From Chara braunii (Eukaryota > Streptophyta > Charophyceae > Charales > Characeae), in NCBI GenBank assembly GCA_003427395.1, contig BFEA01000843.1:20350-59848 (forward strand): 39,499 bases of DNA, given 5' to 3'. A model generated the notes under the pieces. That model ran no database searches, had not been told where the DNA came from, and saw only the letters and a program-made list of their open reading frames with translations. The position numbers and the translations under genes are program-made. The stretch's first letter is position 1. Each line of letters opens with the position of its first letter. Below, piece after piece: positions 37,431 through 39,499 of the stretch.

Positions 37431-39499
37431 CCTCACGCCCCCTCGCGGTGTCCCGTACGGGGTCGTCGATCAGAGTTTTAGGAGGGGCGTGGCCGAGGAT
37501 TTTTGGCCGTAAGGGTTGAGTCTCCCGGACAGAACGGGAGGCCCTCGTTTCGTGCCAGAGGTTTTCCCCGGAGTCGAACTGTCGCCACGAAGTCCCGTGG
37601 GGGTCGGATCACTCCGAGACGATAAAATCAAAAAGGTTTCCGCAAAAACGAACTGTCGTCGTGCATCAGGACGGGAAAAGGCATAAAGGGAGGGGGGCCA
37701 TGGCTGCGGAAGACAAAACTTCGGTCGTCAGGGGTTTGGGGGATAGGTGGTGGGTTCGAAGCCTTCAGGCCTCATCCTCGGTTCTCACGAAGTGGCCGAA
37801 CCCTCGGGTCTTTGCTGTAGAGGTGGTTGGTTCGAGGCCGTAAAGCCTCGGCGTTGGACTCACAGGGTCCCCGCGAAAGTTTTCGTGAGGGTAACGTGGC
37901 GGGAGGACTCGTCGGCATCCGAATTCGAAATTGTGCGGGCAGCGTCCCCGCACTACGAGAAAGCTCGGGGAAACTTGTCGGTCCCTCGTAACCCAGGACC
38001 AGCCGTCGCCAAGAACACGAGTCCCCCTGGAGACACCCGCGACAATCAAACTGCGGCCGCCACGCGGCGTGAGCGGCCGGCCAGGTCAACACCGTTAAAC
38101 CCGTGTAAGGCAATATTAGAGTCGGGGAATCAAAACGATCAATCAGGACAAACCCGTTCCCCCTTCTATCACATGCCCGAGGCAGGTCTTGCCAACACAC
38201 TTGCTCCATCCGCCTCAGCGTGCGCCATACGTCCGCATCGCAGTAGACGCTGTTGTCATCTGTGATGGGGAAGGTCGGTAGCGAGATGAGACGGTCGGAG
38301 GTACGCGATGAACACGGGCAAGATCCCGCGTCCCCGGTCATCCGAACCAACACTGAATCCATACAACAATCGACGCAATTCTTCTCTCTCAAAAGTGGGT
38401 GCGTCGAGGGAAAATGATGAACTTTAAGCTTTCTCCCCTTGTGGGGGCGTCGACCGTCCGCGCGGACGCAGGCGGTTGACGTCACCAGTACGGGGAGAAG
38501 AAGCTCCAAGAGCGATGACTATCAGTTCAAAAAAGAAGGCGAGTGAGCGAGCGAGCGAGAGAGAGAGAGAGTGTGAGTTACGCCGAAACCGGGCGCGAGC
38601 GCGGGAATGGCCGTGGAGGGGAGGGGAACAACCGGATCAACACACTCGTACTCCTAAGCAGACAGTCATCCAGTTCAGTTTCCCCATCCCCGCCCGGACG
38701 AGTACATACATACATACATGCATGCAATCAACAACCCGTGACAGGACATCTAATCCTCCATGGACCTTTGACATCACTCATGTGCACAACCAGCTCCCAT
38801 CACTCAGGGCTTCACACACACGACATGCATAGACAAAGCAGCAATGGANATAAAAGTGAGTCCTTCTTGTACACAAAAATTTCAATTAGCTGCCGCCCCC
38901 AGGCGCAGCCTTCAAAACTCCCCAAGACCACCGACCACCATAGCCACAAGGCCCTGCTGCAGCCGGCGTCCAATCCCCACTGCTGCTCAGTCCCTCCGAC
39001 TGCTTCGCCCCGAGACTATCACGGGTCCACCCCACGTCGTCACTCCNCCCGTCCTTGGGCTCGTCGAGCCTGTTCGGTGCCGTGGACTCTCGCGCATAGC
39101 TCGCACAGCATTGCAGCCGAGATCAAAGAGAGAGAGAGGAGAGGGTTGCACAAATTTATAGCGCGGGAGGCGACAGGTTGTCAGCGCGAGGTGCGGGCAG
39201 TGCAGGTTGTAGATGAGCAGGACAGGAGGAAGGTGGGGAGTTAGAGGGTTCGACCCGCGGGATGGCATGGTCCTACGTGATTGGGGTGTCCGTTCAAGTG
39301 GCGCGCGGTTTCCTGCTCTCCACATTGATCCGAGCATCCCAACTACGCGGCCAATCACTTCGCGGGGTAAGGATCGAGCTGGGCGGAGGGGAAGACGAAG
39401 AGTCCGGCATGGGGAAAATGCGCGCAGCAAGGAGGGAAGATGGCGTGAGGATGCGAAGCAAGAAACGGGGATGCGAGACGCGCGAAGAAATCGGAGCTT
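37431..39499 (-). repeat. LTR copy 2 (5' LTR, cut by window end)
   Basis: Adjacent to the primer site and collinear with copy 1, but it contains an extra segment of about 380 bases (37588-37967). That segment holds an internal duplication of about 76 bases (GGTGGGTTCGAAGCC near 37749 and GGTTGGTTCGAGGCC near 37826). The window ends inside the LTR, at a point matching about 29180 in copy 1, so roughly 240 more bases are expected. An N at 39047 corresponds to the N at 28726 in copy 1. Confidence 0.88.
39154..39160 (-). promoter_or_regulatory. TATA-like box of LTR copy 2 (5' LTR promoter)
   Basis: TATAAAT on the minus strand in GCGCTATAAATTTG, identical to copy 1. If it is the core promoter, element RNA would start near 39130 and run leftward through R and U5 into the primer site at 37429. 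Confidence 0.55.

Larger units (their letters stand above)
27487..39499 (-). mobile_element. Ty3/gypsy LTR retrotransposon with PHD finger and extra 3' ORF
   Basis: On the minus strand the order is LTR, tRNA-iMet primer site, Gag, protease, RT, RNase H, PHD finger, integrase, extra ORF, LTR. RT-RNase H before integrase is the Ty3/gypsy order. Gag to RNase H lies in one continuous frame (codon first bases at positions equal to 1 modulo 3), broken only by stop codons, which suggests an ancestral Gag-Pol fusion read as one frame. Lesions include about nine in-frame stops, frameshifts near 33.3, 31.8 and 30.28 kb, and a catalytic substitution in integrase. The 5' LTR runs off the window. If the 27487-29420 LTR is the element's own 3' LTR, the element is at least 12 kb. 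Confidence 0.85.

Overview
The window looks like repeat-rich nuclear DNA of a green-lineage eukaryote, most likely a charophyte alga such as Chara (inference). The reasons are a long-LTR Ty3/gypsy element primed by initiator tRNA-Met, a LINE remnant, a trihelix (Myb/SANT-like) gene of the type I associate with the large Chara family, a DUF7869 transposase-like gene, many small foldback elements, candidate AG/GT splice signals and no bacterial-style operons. A 540-base assembly gap lies at 19435-19974, and scattered ambiguous bases fall in the LTRs. No clearly intact host gene was found; most coding regions belong to mobile elements and carry lesions.

Layout. 1-2700: an AG microsatellite and anonymous sequence with a 22-bp tandem repeat, a 449-bp-spaced direct repeat and a strong hairpin. 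2.7-13.7 kb: an accessory block built from diverged duplications. It is studded with 18 copies of the inverted-repeat motif TCGGAT-NN-ATCCGA and centred on a 502-codon DUF7869 transposase-like ORF, which continues in frame through two TAG codons to about 11150. 13.9-14.95 kb: an Ulp1/C48 SUMO-peptidase-like ORF on the opposite strand, lacking its catalytic Asp. 15.2-17.4 kb: a 5'-truncated LINE (C-terminal RT region and zinc knuckle) broken by one TAG. 17.4-22.2 kb: hairpins, a poly(A)-tailed retroposon end, homopolymers and the gap, with only weak exon-like ORFs. 22.2-24.1 kb (minus): a trihelix pseudogene with a hydrophobic N-terminus and a C-terminal coiled coil. 24.2-27.4 kb: a 475-bp Mutator-type foldback element flanked by a 10-bp direct repeat, two smaller foldbacks, short tandem repeats and a possible LINE fragment. 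27.5-39.5 kb (minus): a Ty3/gypsy element and two LTR copies of its family.

The gypsy element reads, on the minus strand: LTR (37431 to beyond the window end), tRNA-iMet primer site, Gag with a CCHC knuckle, protease, RT, RNase H, a PHD-type zinc finger, integrase, and then a third coding region of about 580 codons downstream of integrase with no recognised homology. The second LTR copy (27487-29420) is bounded by an 11-bp direct repeat, which raises the question whether it is this element's 3' LTR or a separate solo LTR. The element is dead: several nonsense codons, at least three frameshifts and an Asp-to-Asn change at an integrase catalytic position.

The signals most likely to be new are (1) the TCGGAT-NN-ATCCGA palindrome family around the DUF7869 gene, (2) the PHD finger inside the gypsy Pol, and (3) the unknown third ORF of the same element.
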